A stretch of 64,000 nucleotides of DNA, from contig CAWIZE010000010.1 of NCBI GenBank assembly GCA_963840545.1, positions 1 through 64,000 on the forward strand. The letters run 5' to 3'. The notes beneath the pieces are model-generated. The model was not told where the DNA came from. It saw only the letters and a list, made by a program, of their open reading frames with translations, and did no database searches. The position numbers and the translations under genes are program-made. Below are positions 42,821 to 51,843 of this stretch, piece after piece (position 1 is the stretch's first letter; each line of letters opens with the position of its first letter). This DNA comes from JAKAWQ01 sp963840545 (GTDB lineage Bacteria; Pseudomonadota; Alphaproteobacteria; Acetobacterales; Acetobacteraceae).

Positions 42821-43509
42821 GCCTCGCCCGCCTCATCGGAGGCCGGACCGGAGGCCGGCCGCGCGAGCGCAATCGGCTGCGCCAGCCTTGGCCCGCCGCT
42901 CAGCATCGCCCATAGCGTGCGGGGGACGAGCAGCGCCAGCGCGACATGCACGGCGAGGAAGCCCACGATCACGACCATCCCCCAGAAATGCACCAGCCGC
43001 GCGCCCTGGAAGCCGCCGAACAGGCTCACCAGGCCCGAGAACTGAACCGGCTTCCAGATCGCCAGCCCGGTGACGACCTGCGAGATGCCGGCGATGATCA
43101 CGATGATATAGAGCAGCTTCTGCACGGCGTTGTACTGGGTGATGTCCTCATGGCCGATCCGCAGGCGCAACGTATCGCGCACCGTCCGCGCCACCTCGGC
43201 AGGCCGGATGGGAAGCAGCTTCTCCCGGAAGCGCCCGGTGAAGAGGCCGTACATCAGGTAGAGCAGCCCGTTGATCGCGAGGAGCCACATCCCCGCGAAG
43301 TGCCATAGCAGACTTTTGGCGGCCCAGCTTCCGAGCCGGAACGCCTGGCTGAAGTGAAGGCCGCTGATGATGACATAGTCATCGTAGATCCCCCATCCGG
43401 ACATGATCATGACGATCATCGCCAGCGCGTTGATCCAATGCATGATCCGGATCGGCAGGGGATGCAGCCGTCTCGCCCCCCGGGGCGCATCGGGCCTCGC
43501 CATGGTCAT
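42817..43509 (-). CDS. Cytochrome b561-type membrane subunit
   Basis: This 230-aa inner-membrane haem protein has four main hydrophobic segments with His ligands: LPIRIMHWINALAMIVMIMS, LLWHFAGMWLLAINGLLYLM, IIVIIAGISQVVTGLAIWKP and ARLVHFWGMVVIVGFLAVHV. It probably passes electrons from the quinone pool to the molybdoenzyme encoded next (ATGA overlap). MsrQ proper is a different haem-b family with the same role, so this is an analogous arrangement. A 13-bp tandem repeat lies directly upstream of its start. Confidence 0.87.
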   Translation of the reverse strand: MTMARPDAPRGARRLHPLPIRIMHWINALAMIVMIMSGWGIYDDYVIISGLHFSQAFRLGSWAAKSLLWHFAGMWLLAINGLLYLMYGLFTGRFREKLLPIRPAEVARTVRDTLRLRIGHEDITQYNAVQKLLYIIVIIAGISQVVTGLAIWKPVQFSGLVSLFGGFQGARLVHFWGMVVIVGFLAVHVALALLVPRTLWAMLSGGPRLAQPIALARPASGPASDEAGEA

Positions 43510-43512
43510 TCC

Positions 43513-43560
43513 CTCTCAACCGCCGCTCTCAACCGCCGCTCTCGACCGCCGCTCCCGACC
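43513..43560. repeat. 13-bp tandem repeat x3.7 upstream of the cytochrome b gene
   Basis: CTCTCAACCGCCG at 43513-43525 and 43526-43538, CTCTCGACCGCCG at 43539-43551, and a partial copy to 43560. It fills most of the 66-bp spacer between the cytochrome b gene and the PRC-barrel-like gene. Confidence 0.9.
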
Positions 43561-43575
43561 ACATGTCCTTCCCGC

Positions 43576-44055
43576 TCAATGGGAAGGCCGCGCCAGGCCG
43601 ACACGGATGATGCTGTCCGACGGCAGGGCCACGGCATCCTCCTTGTCGAAGGTCGTGAACCGGCGCAACTGCTTCGGGGTGAAATCGACGATCTCCATGT
43701 ATTGGCCGAGCAGCACCATGGCGTCCACCGGCACGGCGATCGGCCGGTCGAGGAAGCGGAACCGTCCGCCGTAATCGACAACCACGTCGATCGTGCCGTC
43801 CTTCTGCCGTACCACGGAGTCCACCCACCCCAGCGTCGGCTGGCTCTCGATTGGCCTCAGCACCTGCCGGCCGAGGAGATCGCCAACCCTGACCGGCTGC
43901 GGAAAGCGCTTCGCCGCGGCCTCCGCCAGGCTCATGCCGGGCGGCGCGGGCTGCTGAGCGCGTGCTGCCGCGGCGCCGGCGAGGAGCAGCCCCACCACCA
44001 GGATCCGCCCCATCCACGCCATGTGACGTTGCCGCGACCTCGTGCCGGGTTTCAT
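43576..44055 (-). CDS. Secreted PRC-barrel-like protein
   Basis: This 159-aa protein has a signal peptide (MGRILVVGLLLAGAAAARAQ). A mature part resembles a PRC-barrel: VRVGDLLGRQVLRPIESQPT, LGWVDSVVRQKDGTIDVVVD, YGGRFRFLDRPIAVPVDAMV. Such modules bind partners or metals and are small beta-barrels. It is probably periplasmic and precedes the molybdoenzyme pair on the same strand. The open frame extends to 44292, but Met at 44055 or 44022 places the signal peptide at the start. Confidence 0.65.
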   Translation of the reverse strand: MKPGTRSRQRHMAWMGRILVVGLLLAGAAAARAQQPAPPGMSLAEAAAKRFPQPVRVGDLLGRQVLRPIESQPTLGWVDSVVRQKDGTIDVVVDYGGRFRFLDRPIAVPVDAMVLLGQYMEIVDFTPKQLRRFTTFDKEDAVALPSDSIIRVGLARPSH

Positions 44056-44451
44056 GGAAAGCCGGCACGCCGGTGCTTGTCCAAGTGCCGGCAATCCGCC
44101 GCATTCTGGATCGCTCGCCCTAGAATGGCGCAACCTGGGGACGCGGGCAATGGTCGGTGACACAGAGGATGACCTTCCGGGCATATCATCGCGCATGGAC
44201 GGCGTCGGGCTCGCAACAGAAACGCGCCGCCGCCACGATCGGATGCAGGCGTGCGAAATATTCACCTTCCGTCCGACCGGCCCCGCAAGCATCCATTTTA
44301 GCGGTCACCGCACGGCAAAAAAAGTCTTAAATATTTCGCGCCCGCTGTAACCGCATCCCGCCCGCGCGAGAATTATCGTGGCGTGGGCCGGTCGCGGCAA
44401 GCGTCGCGGCAACCGTCGCGGCTCGCGACGGGTCGCCTCGAGGAGGTCTGG
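44056..44451. other. Gene-free divergent region
   Basis: About 395 bp between divergent starts. Open frames here lack ribosome sites. An AT-rich segment at about 44310-44340 (AAAAAAAGTCTTAAATATTT) stands out against the GC-rich background and may hold the promoter of the DUF1223 gene. No tRNA or riboswitch pattern was recognised. Confidence 0.4.
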
Positions 44452-45153
44452 ATGCGCGTACGCTGGCTCGCCGTCGCCATGGGGTGCCTCGCCCCCGCCA
44501 TCGCTTCGGCTCAGACCGCCATCCGCCCGGTGGTGGCCGAGCTGTTCACCTCGCAGGGGTGCTCGTCCTGCCCACCCGCGGATGCCCTTGTCACCGCTCT
44601 CGCCCGCGCCCGCCCCGATCTGCTCCTGCTGACGTTTCACGTCACCTATTGGAACAATGCCGGCTGGCACGACCCGTTCTCCTTCCCGGGCGCGACCGAG
44701 CGGCAACGCCATTATGTTGCGCTCGGGGTCAGCCCGGAGGTCTATACGCCCGCCCTGGTGGTGGACGGCAGGCAGGATGTCATCGGTTCGGATCGTTCCG
44801 CGGTCAGCGCGGCCTTGGCGCGGGCGGCGGCGGACCGGACGGCCGCTTCGGTCGCTGTCGCGCGCCGGGGAAATAGGCTGACGATCACGCTCGGCGCCGG
44901 GGCCGGCCGCGGAACCGTCCTGCTGGTCGGATACGATCGCCGGCGCTGGACCCATGTCGGGTACGGGGAGAATGGCGGGCGCACGCTGCTCGAAACCGAT
45001 ATCGTCCGTTCGCTGAGCCGCGCCGGCACCTGGTCGGGGCGGGCGCTCACGCTGCGCACGCCGGTTCCGGCCGGAGAGGCGGTCGCGGTCCTGCTTCAGG
45101 CCGATGACGGCCATATCATCGGCGCCGGCCGCCTTGCGGCCCCCGCCTCCTGA
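44452..45153 (+). CDS. DUF1223 secreted thioredoxin-like protein
   Basis: This 233-aa protein has a signal peptide (MRVRWLAVAMGCLAPAIASA). The DUF1223 core follows: VVAELFTSQGCSSCPPADAL with a CxxC pair, LLLTFHVTYWNNAGWHDPFS, ALGVSPEVYTPALVVDGRQD. The fold is thioredoxin-like and redox activity in the periplasm is probable, but no family member has an assigned function that I can cite. The frame is open from 44383, but Met 44452 begins the signal peptide. It precedes the transferase/radical-SAM run. Confidence 0.85.
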   Translation: MRVRWLAVAMGCLAPAIASAQTAIRPVVAELFTSQGCSSCPPADALVTALARARPDLLLLTFHVTYWNNAGWHDPFSFPGATERQRHYVALGVSPEVYTPALVVDGRQDVIGSDRSAVSAALARAAADRTAASVAVARRGNRLTITLGAGAGRGTVLLVGYDRRRWTHVGYGENGGRTLLETDIVRSLSRAGTWSGRALTLRTPVPAGEAVAVLLQADDGHIIGAGRLAAPAS

Positions 45154-45229
45154 CGCAGAGCCGCCGATGGGCGAGGCGACACGGACGCATGACGGCCCCC
45201 GCGATGACCGCCCGCGCCAAGGACCCGCG

Positions 45230-45976
45230 ATGACCCCCCGCGACGCTCGATGCGCGATCGCCGTCATGGCGAAAACCCCCCAGGCCGGCCGCTCGAAAAC
45301 CCGGCTCTGTCCACCGCTGCGGCCCGGGCAGGCCGCCGCGCTGAGCGCTGCCTTCCTCCGCGACACCACGGAAAATCTGCTCGCGGCGGGGCGCCAGGCG
45401 CCGATCGCGCGGTACGCGGCCTACGCCCCGATCGGGACGGAGGCCGTGCTCCGGAAGCATCTCGCGACAGGCACCCGGCTGATCCCCGCCGATGGCAGCG
45501 CGCCGGCGGCCGCCGGCGTGGCGGGGTTCGGTCGTTGCCTGTTGCATGCCATCCAGGGCATGCTCGCCCAGGGGCATGACGCGGCCTGCGTGCTGAGCTC
45601 GGACATCCCGACCCTGCCGACGCGCTATCTCGTGCGGGCGGCGCGCCTGTCCCTCGCGCCGGGCGCGCCCGCCGCGGGCAGGGTCGTCCTCGGCGCCTGC
45701 GACGACGGCGGGTATTATCTGCTCGGCATGACGGCGGCGCACGCCGGCCTGTTCACGGATATCGCCTGGAGCACTGCCGGCGTCGCCGACGCGACGCGCG
45801 CCCGCGCCCGCGCGCTCGGTCTCGATGTGGTCGAGCTGGAGCCGTGGTACGACGTGGACGATGCAGACTCGCTCGCCACGATCCTCGACGAGCGCGCCGG
45901 CTACGAAGCTCCCGCCACCAAGGCCGTCATCGAGCGGCTGGGGCTCCGCGCGACCCTCGCGCCGCAGGCGCCATGA
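45230..45976 (+). CDS. TIGR04282-type (CofC-like) nucleotidyl/glycosyl transferase
   Basis: This 248-aa protein of the rSAM/selenodomain-associated transferase 1 group shows AIAVMAKTPQAGRSKTRLCP with the phosphate-contacting KTRL, VLSSDIPTLPTRYLVRAA and GACDDGGYYLLGMTAAHAGL, plus EPWYDVDDADSLATIL. The fold is that of nucleotide-sugar transferases. The upstream frame is open, but ATG 45230 fits the family start. Its stop overlaps the following ATG (ATGA). Family members often neighbour radical-SAM genes, as here. Confidence 0.82.
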   Translation: MTPRDARCAIAVMAKTPQAGRSKTRLCPPLRPGQAAALSAAFLRDTTENLLAAGRQAPIARYAAYAPIGTEAVLRKHLATGTRLIPADGSAPAAAGVAGFGRCLLHAIQGMLAQGHDAACVLSSDIPTLPTRYLVRAARLSLAPGAPAAGRVVLGACDDGGYYLLGMTAAHAGLFTDIAWSTAGVADATRARARALGLDVVELEPWYDVDDADSLATILDERAGYEAPATKAVIERLGLRATLAPQAP

Positions 45977-47346
45977 CGCGATCCTTTCGCGCCCTCCTCG
46001 GGCTCGGCGCCCTCCTCGCGGCGCTCACGCTCGCAACCCTCGCGCTGCACGCACCGGGCGTCGGCGCGGCCGAGCGCATCGCGCGCCAGAACGAAATCGT
46101 CGCCCTGATGATGGCCGCGGCCGCCGTCTATTTCCTCGCCGTGCGCCTGGTGCTCCGCCATTCCTTCCCGCGGCGGGCGGTCTGGGCCGTGCTCGCCATC
46201 GCGCTGGCACTCCGCGCCGTGCTCGTCTGCGCGCCGCCCTTCCTCTCGAGCGATGTCTACCGCTATGTCTGGGATGGCCGCGTCCAGGCCGCCGGCATCA
46301 ATCCCTACCGCTACATCCCCGCCGATCCCGCGCTCGCCTTCCTCCGCGACCGGCGCATCTATCCCCACGTCAATCGCCGCACCTACGCCCGCACGATCTA
46401 TCCGCCGATGGCCGAGCTCGTCTTCGCCGCCGTCGGCCGCGTCCGCGACAGCGTCACCGCGATGAAGCTCGTCATGGTCGGCTTCGAGGCGCTCGGCGTC
46501 GCCTGCATGCTCGCGCTGCTGCGGCTGGCGGCGCTGCCGCCGGAACGAATTCTCATCTACGCCTGGAACCCGCTCGCGCTCTGGTCGTTCGCTGCCGGCG
46601 GCCATGTCGATGCGCTGGCGATCGGGCTGCTCGGCTTGGCGCTTCTGCTGCGCGCGCGCCATCGCGATGGCTGGGCGGGCGTCGCACTCGCCTCTGCCAC
46701 CCTGGTAAAATTCTTCCCGGTCGTCGTCGCGCCCGCCTTCGTGCGCGGCGGCCGGTTCTGGCGTCCGGCGCTGGCCGGCGCCGCGGTCATCCTGGCGCTC
46801 TACGGGCTCTACAGCGCCGCAGGGCCGCATATCCTCGGCTTCCTGCCATCCTATGCATCCCAGGAAGGGTTCGACAATGGCAGCGGCTTCTGGCTGCTCG
46901 CCGGCCTCTCCCGCCTCGTCGCACTTCCCCGCTGGAAAATTATCGCCTATCCCGTCCTCGCCGGCGCGGCGCTTGCCGCGCTCGCGCTTTACATCCTCCG
47001 CCGCCGCAACCCCGACAACGCGGGCGACCCAACGATCCTCTGCCGCGACACCGCGACGCTCGCCGCCGCTTCCATGCTCGCCCTCAGCCCGCATTATCCC
47101 TGGTATTTCGCCTGGCTGGCCTTGCCCGCGATCGTCGCGCCATCACCCGCCGTGCTGTGGCTCTCGGCGGCGCCCATGCTGCTCTATATCGCGCCATGGC
47201 CGCACGATGAATTCCTCTGGCGCGGCCTGCTCTATCTGCCCGCGGCAGCACTTCTCGCCACCGACTTCCTCCGCCGCCGCACCCGCAGCGCGCAGTTTTC
47301 CCCCCGCCCGCACGGAGAAAAACCATGTCCGCAGCGATTGAGCTGA
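45973..47346 (+). CDS. GT-C-type polyprenyl-dependent glycosyltransferase (DUF2029-like)
   Basis: This 457-aa membrane protein has about ten hydrophobic segments. A luminal acidic motif FLSSDVYRYVWDGRVQAAGI follows the first ones, with NPYRYIPADPAL, YAWNPLALWSFAAGGHVDAL and SATLVKFFPVVVAPAFVRGG as in mannosyltransferases of the GT-C class. It probably moves a sugar from a lipid donor on the periplasmic side. It overlaps the upstream transferase (ATGA), and its end overlaps the radical-SAM start by 22 nt. Confidence 0.78.
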   Translation: MTRSFRALLGLGALLAALTLATLALHAPGVGAAERIARQNEIVALMMAAAAVYFLAVRLVLRHSFPRRAVWAVLAIALALRAVLVCAPPFLSSDVYRYVWDGRVQAAGINPYRYIPADPALAFLRDRRIYPHVNRRTYARTIYPPMAELVFAAVGRVRDSVTAMKLVMVGFEALGVACMLALLRLAALPPERILIYAWNPLALWSFAAGGHVDALAIGLLGLALLLRARHRDGWAGVALASATLVKFFPVVVAPAFVRGGRFWRPALAGAAVILALYGLYSAAGPHILGFLPSYASQEGFDNGSGFWLLAGLSRLVALPRWKIIAYPVLAGAALAALALYILRRRNPDNAGDPTILCRDTATLAAASMLALSPHYPWYFAWLALPAIVAPSPAVLWLSAAPMLLYIAPWPHDEFLWRGLLYLPAAALLATDFLRRRTRSAQFSPRPHGEKPCPQRLS

Positions 47347-48374
47347 AAGACCCGACGCGCTATTTCGAGGCCGTCGCGGCGGAGCGTGGCGCCGCCGCCG
47401 CGCCGCCCGTCTGCCTCTATCTCGAGACCACCAACCGCTGCAACCTGCTCTGCGAAACCTGTCCGCGCACCTTCGAAACGCTCGAGCCGCCGGCGGACAT
47501 GAGCTGGGAGCTCTTCACCCGGATCGTCGATCAGGTGCCCGACATCGCCCGCGTCGTCCTGCATGGCGTCGGCGAGCCCATGCTGGTGAAGGCGCTGCCG
47601 GCGATGATCCGCTACCTCAAGGATCGCGGCATCTACGTGCTGTTCAACACCAACGGCACGCTGATGCAACCGAAACGCTTCCAGGCGCTGATCGACACCG
47701 GCCTCGACGAGCTCCGCGTCTCGCTCGACGCCGCCGACCGCGACTCCTACCTCAAGGTCCGCGGCAAGGATTTCTTCAACCGCATCGTCCGCCATGTCGG
47801 CGCCTTCACCGCCTACCAGAAGCAGGCCGGCGCGGCCACGCCCCGCGTCTCGCTCTGGCTCACCGGGCTCAAGGAGACGGTGGAGCAGCTTCCCGCCTTC
47901 GTCCGCCTGGCCGCCGGGATGGGCGTCGCCGACGTGCATCTCCAGCGCCTGGTCTTCGACGAGCAGGGCTACGGCATGGCCAGCGCCGCGCACTCCCTGT
48001 TCGAGAACACGCAGGCGGCGGAGCGCGCCGCGATCGCGCAAGCGCAGGCGATCGGCGCCGAGCTCGGCGTCACGCTCGATGCCTCCGGCGCGACCGAGCC
48101 CGGCCTCAGCCTCACGCGCCAGGGCGAGCGCGCCTGGGCGAGCTGCCGCCGGCCCTGGTCGCTGATGTATTTCACCGCCCATGGCCGCGCGCTGCCCTGC
48201 TGCATCGCCCCGTTCTCGGTGCGCGGCTATTCCAACTACACCCTCGGCGACGCGACGCAGCAGGATCTCCGGGAGATCTGGAACAGCCCCGCCTACCAGG
48301 ATTTCCGCGCCGGCCTCCTCTCGGACACGCCGCCCGCGCCGTGCCGCAATTGCGGCATGCGCTGGAGCCTTTAG
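47325..48374 (+). CDS. Radical SAM protein with SPASM-like C-terminus
   Basis: This 349-aa radical-SAM enzyme has the cluster motif CLYLETTNRCNLLCETCPRT (CxxxCxxC), GVGEPMLVKALPAMI and FNTNGTLM in the barrel, and a C-terminal Cys-rich part: ALPCCIAPFSVRGYSNYTLG, EIWNSPAYQDFRAGLLSDTP and PCRNCGMRW, resembling SPASM auxiliary-cluster regions. Such proteins modify peptides, tRNA or lipids. With a CofC-like transferase and a GT-C enzyme in one run, a glycolipid- or cofactor-related modification is possible; the substrate is unknown. An AGAAA stretch precedes ATG 47325. Confidence 0.85.
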   Translation: MSAAIELKDPTRYFEAVAAERGAAAAPPVCLYLETTNRCNLLCETCPRTFETLEPPADMSWELFTRIVDQVPDIARVVLHGVGEPMLVKALPAMIRYLKDRGIYVLFNTNGTLMQPKRFQALIDTGLDELRVSLDAADRDSYLKVRGKDFFNRIVRHVGAFTAYQKQAGAATPRVSLWLTGLKETVEQLPAFVRLAAGMGVADVHLQRLVFDEQGYGMASAAHSLFENTQAAERAAIAQAQAIGAELGVTLDASGATEPGLSLTRQGERAWASCRRPWSLMYFTAHGRALPCCIAPFSVRGYSNYTLGDATQQDLREIWNSPAYQDFRAGLLSDTPPAPCRNCGMRWSL

Positions 48375-48465
48375 ACCCCCACCCCACGCCAAACGATCAC
48401 GGCACCACCGGTTCCAACCCGCCCCGCCTTCCGTTAGCGTGCCCGCGGCCAGGCGGAGGGGTGCA

Positions 48466-49776
48466 ATGGGCGTGTCCGGCATTTTCGCGCGCATCGTGGC
48501 GGCGATCGGCGCCGCGGCGGTCCTGCTGCGGCGGCTGCAAGGGGGCCCGCGCGAGCCGGCCCTGGGAAGCGCTCCGGCAATCCCGCCGGCCCGGCCGCAA
48601 GGCAGCATCCCGACGCTGAAGATGCCGACCGCCCGCGGCTGGTCCCAGGGCCAGACACCGCTCGCCGCGCCCGGCCTCGCGGTCAATGCCTTCGCGACCG
48701 GCCTCAGGCATCCCCGCTGGCTCCACGTGCTGCCCAATGGCGATGTGCTTGCAGCCGAATCCCTCACCGTGGCGCAGCCCATCGAGTCCGTCTTCGACTA
48801 CGCCATGGAAGCGACGATGAAACGCGCCGCCGCGCTCGGCGAGAGCCCGAACCGCATCACGCTGCTCCGCGACGCGAACGGCGACGGCGTCGCCGAAACC
48901 CGATCGCCGTTCCTCGAAGGGCTGAACCAGCCCTTCGGCATGGCCCTCCTCGGCGACACATTCTATGTCGGCAACACCGACGGCGTGTTCGCCTTCCCTT
49001 ACACCACGGGCGCCGAGCGCATCGCCGCCGCCGGCCGCCGGCTCACCACCTTCAAGCCCGGCGGGCATTGGACGCGGAGCATCCTGCCAACCCCCGACGG
49101 GGAGAAACTCTATATCGGCGTCGGTTCGCTCACCAACATCGCCGGCAACGGCATGGAGGTCGAGCAGGGCCGCGCCGCGATCTATGAGCTCGACCTCGCC
49201 ACCGGCCGCGCCCGCATCTTCGCCTCCGGCCTGCGCAATCCCGTCGGCCTCGCCTGGGAGCCGCGCACCGGCGCGCTCTGGACGGTGGTCAACGAGCGCG
49301 ACGGCCTCGGCGACGAGACCCCGCCCGACTACCTCACCTCGGTCGGCGACGGGGCCTTCTATGGCTGGCCTTTTTGCTACTGGGGCAAAACCATCGACCA
49401 CCGCGTGCCGCAGGATCCCGCCATGGTCGCCCGCGCCATCGCCCCCGATTACGCCCTCGGCGGCCACACCGCCTCGCTCGGCCTCTGCTGGCTCCCCGCC
49501 GGCACGCTGCCCGGCTTCCCCGAGGGCATGGCCATCGGCCAGCACGGCTCGTGGAACCGCAGCACGCTCAGCGGCTACCGGGTCGTCCTCGTGCCCTTCG
49601 CGAACGGCCGCCCCTCCGGCCCGCCGCGCGATATCCTCACCGGCTTCCTCGCCCCGGACGAGCGCGCCTCCTACGGCCGCCCGGTCGGCGTCGCGATCGG
49701 CCCCGACGGGGCCCTCCTCGTGGCGGACGACGTGGGCAACGCGATCTGGCGCGTCACCGGCGCGCGCCAAGCTTGA
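48466..49776 (+). CDS. Sorbosone dehydrogenase/PQQ-type beta-propeller protein
   Basis: This 436-aa protein has a short hydrophobic N-terminus (about 5-20) and a six-bladed beta-propeller typical of the L-sorbosone/soluble glucose dehydrogenase family: FATGLRHPRWLHVLPNGDVL, LNQPFGMALLGDTFYVGNTD, FASGLRNPVGLAWEPRTGAL and PVGVAIGPDGALLVADDVGN. Family members oxidise sugars or aldehydes with PQQ in the periplasm. GGAGGGG lies 4 nt before the ATG. The frame is open well upstream, overlapping the radical-SAM gene, but the start at 48466 fits. Confidence 0.83.
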   Translation: MGVSGIFARIVAAIGAAAVLLRRLQGGPREPALGSAPAIPPARPQGSIPTLKMPTARGWSQGQTPLAAPGLAVNAFATGLRHPRWLHVLPNGDVLAAESLTVAQPIESVFDYAMEATMKRAAALGESPNRITLLRDANGDGVAETRSPFLEGLNQPFGMALLGDTFYVGNTDGVFAFPYTTGAERIAAAGRRLTTFKPGGHWTRSILPTPDGEKLYIGVGSLTNIAGNGMEVEQGRAAIYELDLATGRARIFASGLRNPVGLAWEPRTGALWTVVNERDGLGDETPPDYLTSVGDGAFYGWPFCYWGKTIDHRVPQDPAMVARAIAPDYALGGHTASLGLCWLPAGTLPGFPEGMAIGQHGSWNRSTLSGYRVVLVPFANGRPSGPPRDILTGFLAPDERASYGRPVGVAIGPDGALLVADDVGNAIWRVTGARQA

Positions 49777-49971
49777 GCGCGCCAACCCTGGGCGCGTGAC
49801 CGGCAACCGGCGACCGGCGCACAGCAGCCAAATGTCAGCCTAGCAAAAACGGTGGTAGGATTGCGCTGATCCAGATCAACGACCCTCGCCGATGATCTCT
49901 GTTGACTGGGCGTCGGAGGGTGGCACGAGCGTTCCGCCGTCACAGACCGCAAGAGCAGGAGCAACGCCAGG

Positions 49972-51312
49972 ATGCCCGAAACATCGGCGCAGATGATCGG
50001 CCAGCCGCCAGCCGCGCCGCGCCGGCGGTGGGGGATCGGCGTGCTGCTGGGCTCCGGCATCCTGATCAATTATTTCGACCGCATCAATCTCTCTGTCGCC
50101 GGGCCGGCTCTCCAGCACGCGTTCGGGCTGACCCCGGCGCAGCTTGGCTGGGTGTTCAGCGCCTTCTTCTGGTCGTACGCGCTGTCGCAGATTCCGATCG
50201 GCCTCATTCTCGACCGCTTCGGGTTCACCCTGATCGGTCGCTGGGGCGCGGCACTATGGACCGCCGCGACGGCGTTCACCGCGCTCGCGAGCGGCTTCGG
50301 CGGCGTCATCCTGGCCCGGGTGCTGCTCGGGATCGCGGAGGCGCCGGCGTTTCCCGGCAACGCCAAGGCGACCGGCTATTGGTTTCCCCGCTCGGAGCGC
50401 GCGCTGGCGACGGCGATCTTCGATGCCGCGGCGAAGTTCTCGAACGTCATCGGCGCCCCGCTGGTGGCGCTGAGCGTCGTCTATTTCGGCTGGCGGGGCG
50501 CGTTCTGGGGGACGGCCGTCCTCAGCCTGATCTATTTCTTCGCCTTCCTGCTGTTCTACCGCGATCCGAGCGCCGACCGCCACCTCAGCACCGCGGAGCG
50601 CGACTATATCCGGGCCGGAGGGGCAACGCCGGAAGGCACTGCCGGGACGGGCGCCGGGGCGATGCTCGGCTATCTGCTCAGCAACCGGAAGATCTGGGGC
50701 CTGACCATCGGGTTCGGCGCCTATGACTACTCGTTCTATCTCTTCCTCACCTGGCTGCCCGGCTATCTCGTGCGCGAGATGCACATGACCCTGCTGGCGT
50801 CGGCCGGCTACACGACGATTCCGTGGATCGTCGCGACGATCGCGGACCTCGCGGTCGGCGGTTGGCTGATCGACCATCTCATCGCCCGCGGCCATGACGA
50901 GACGCGGGTGCGCAAGACCGTGCTGGTGCTCGGCATGCTGATCGGACTTGCCGTGCTGGGCGCGGTGTTCACGACCGAGGCGGCATGGGCGATCGTCTGG
51001 ATCTCGATCGCCCTGGGCGGGCTGGCGGCGGCGGCGCCGGTCGGCTGGTCGCTCCCGTCCCTGATCGCGCCGAAGGGCGGCACCGGCACGGTCGGCGGGA
51101 TCATGAACTTCGCGGGCAACCTGGCGGGCGTCGCCGCGCCCATCGCCACGGGGTATATCGTCGGGCTGACGAACTCGTTCAGCTGGGCGTTCATCGCCGC
51201 CGCCGTCGTCCTGCTGATCGGCATCGCATCCTATGTCGGCTTGCTGGGCCGGATCGAGCCGATCCCGGACATGGTGGCCACGCCCGGCGGGCCGCCAGGG
51301 ATCTCCGCTTAG
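49972..51312 (+). CDS. MFS transporter, ACS (anion:cation symporter) family
   Basis: This 446-aa carrier has twelve hydrophobic segments. The ACS signatures are INYFDRINLSVAGPALQHAF in TM1, SYALSQIPIGLILDRFGFTL between TM2 and TM3, and GIAEAPAFPGNAKATGYWFP in TM4-5. The family imports sugar acids such as gluconate, galactonate or hexuronates. A gluconate-kinase remnant begins 71 bp downstream, which supports a sugar-acid substrate. The gene appears intact. Confidence 0.88.
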   Translation: MPETSAQMIGQPPAAPRRRWGIGVLLGSGILINYFDRINLSVAGPALQHAFGLTPAQLGWVFSAFFWSYALSQIPIGLILDRFGFTLIGRWGAALWTAATAFTALASGFGGVILARVLLGIAEAPAFPGNAKATGYWFPRSERALATAIFDAAAKFSNVIGAPLVALSVVYFGWRGAFWGTAVLSLIYFFAFLLFYRDPSADRHLSTAERDYIRAGGATPEGTAGTGAGAMLGYLLSNRKIWGLTIGFGAYDYSFYLFLTWLPGYLVREMHMTLLASAGYTTIPWIVATIADLAVGGWLIDHLIARGHDETRVRKTVLVLGMLIGLAVLGAVFTTEAAWAIVWISIALGGLAAAAPVGWSLPSLIAPKGGTGTVGGIMNFAGNLAGVAAPIATGYIVGLTNSFSWAFIAAAVVLLIGIASYVGLLGRIEPIPDMVATPGGPPGISA

Positions 51313-51383
51313 GCAGAGGCAACGGGGGAGGTTCCCAATGGCCGGAGCATCGCCTCCCGCGGACGCGGTGGGGACGGGTGTCG

Positions 51384-51608
51384 ATGGGCGTGTCGGGATG
51401 CGGCAAGTCCACCATCGCGGCGCGGCCGGCAAGGCGCACGCACCGCCACATGCCGGCCGCGCTGCTGCACAGCCAGTTCGAGGCCCTGGAGGAGCCGGCC
51501 GAAAGCGAGCATGCGGTGGTCGTCCCGGTGGACGGCACGCTGGCCGAAACGGTGATCGACCTGCTGCGCACGCTCGCGGCGCTGCAGGGACGTGGCGATG
51601 GCAGGTGA
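51384..51608 (+). pseudogene. Gluconate kinase (gntK) remnant with internal deletion
   Basis: The frame starts with the Walker A MGVSGCGKSTIA and ends with the C-terminal gluconokinase block HMPAALLHSQFEALEEP and VVPVDGTLAETVIDLLRTL. Only 74 residues remain of the ~165-175 expected; the middle, including substrate-binding residues, is missing. The reading frame is still open across the junction near RPARRTHRH. It lies just downstream of a sugar-acid MFS carrier, the usual partner. It is not expected to be functional. Confidence 0.75.
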
Positions 51609-51709
51609 GGGAAAAAAATCGCCCGCCCGCGCGGTCGATGAGAAAAGGAAGGGCTCGTCGCAACCTTCCCAAAGCAACCGGCATCGAGCCGCGAGACCGG
51701 ACCGGGATT

Positions 51710-51790
51710 GATCTCGCTGCCCTATTGATCTCGCTGCCCTACTGATCTCGCTGCCCCATTGATCTCGCTGCCCCATTGATCTCGCTGCCC
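51710..51790. repeat. 17-bp tandem repeat x4.7 before the phosphoketolase gene
   Basis: The unit GATCTCGCTGCCCCATT, with C/T variants, starts at 51710, 51727, 51744, 51761 and 51778. It lies between the gntK remnant and the phosphoketolase start, in the probable leader of the latter. There are no spacers, so it is not a CRISPR array. Confidence 0.92.
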
Positions 51791-51843
51791 GGGCGCATTT
51801 GCGTTCAGAGCGGCACGAGCCACGAGAAGAAGGACACATATCC

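Noticed and set aside
44305..45369. Long minus-strand open frame opposite the DUF1223 gene
   Set aside because: It is antisense to a protein with a clear signal peptide and CxxC core, and has no features of its own.
51710..51790. Possible CRISPR array
   Set aside because: The units are contiguous 17-mers with no spacers, and no cas genes are present.
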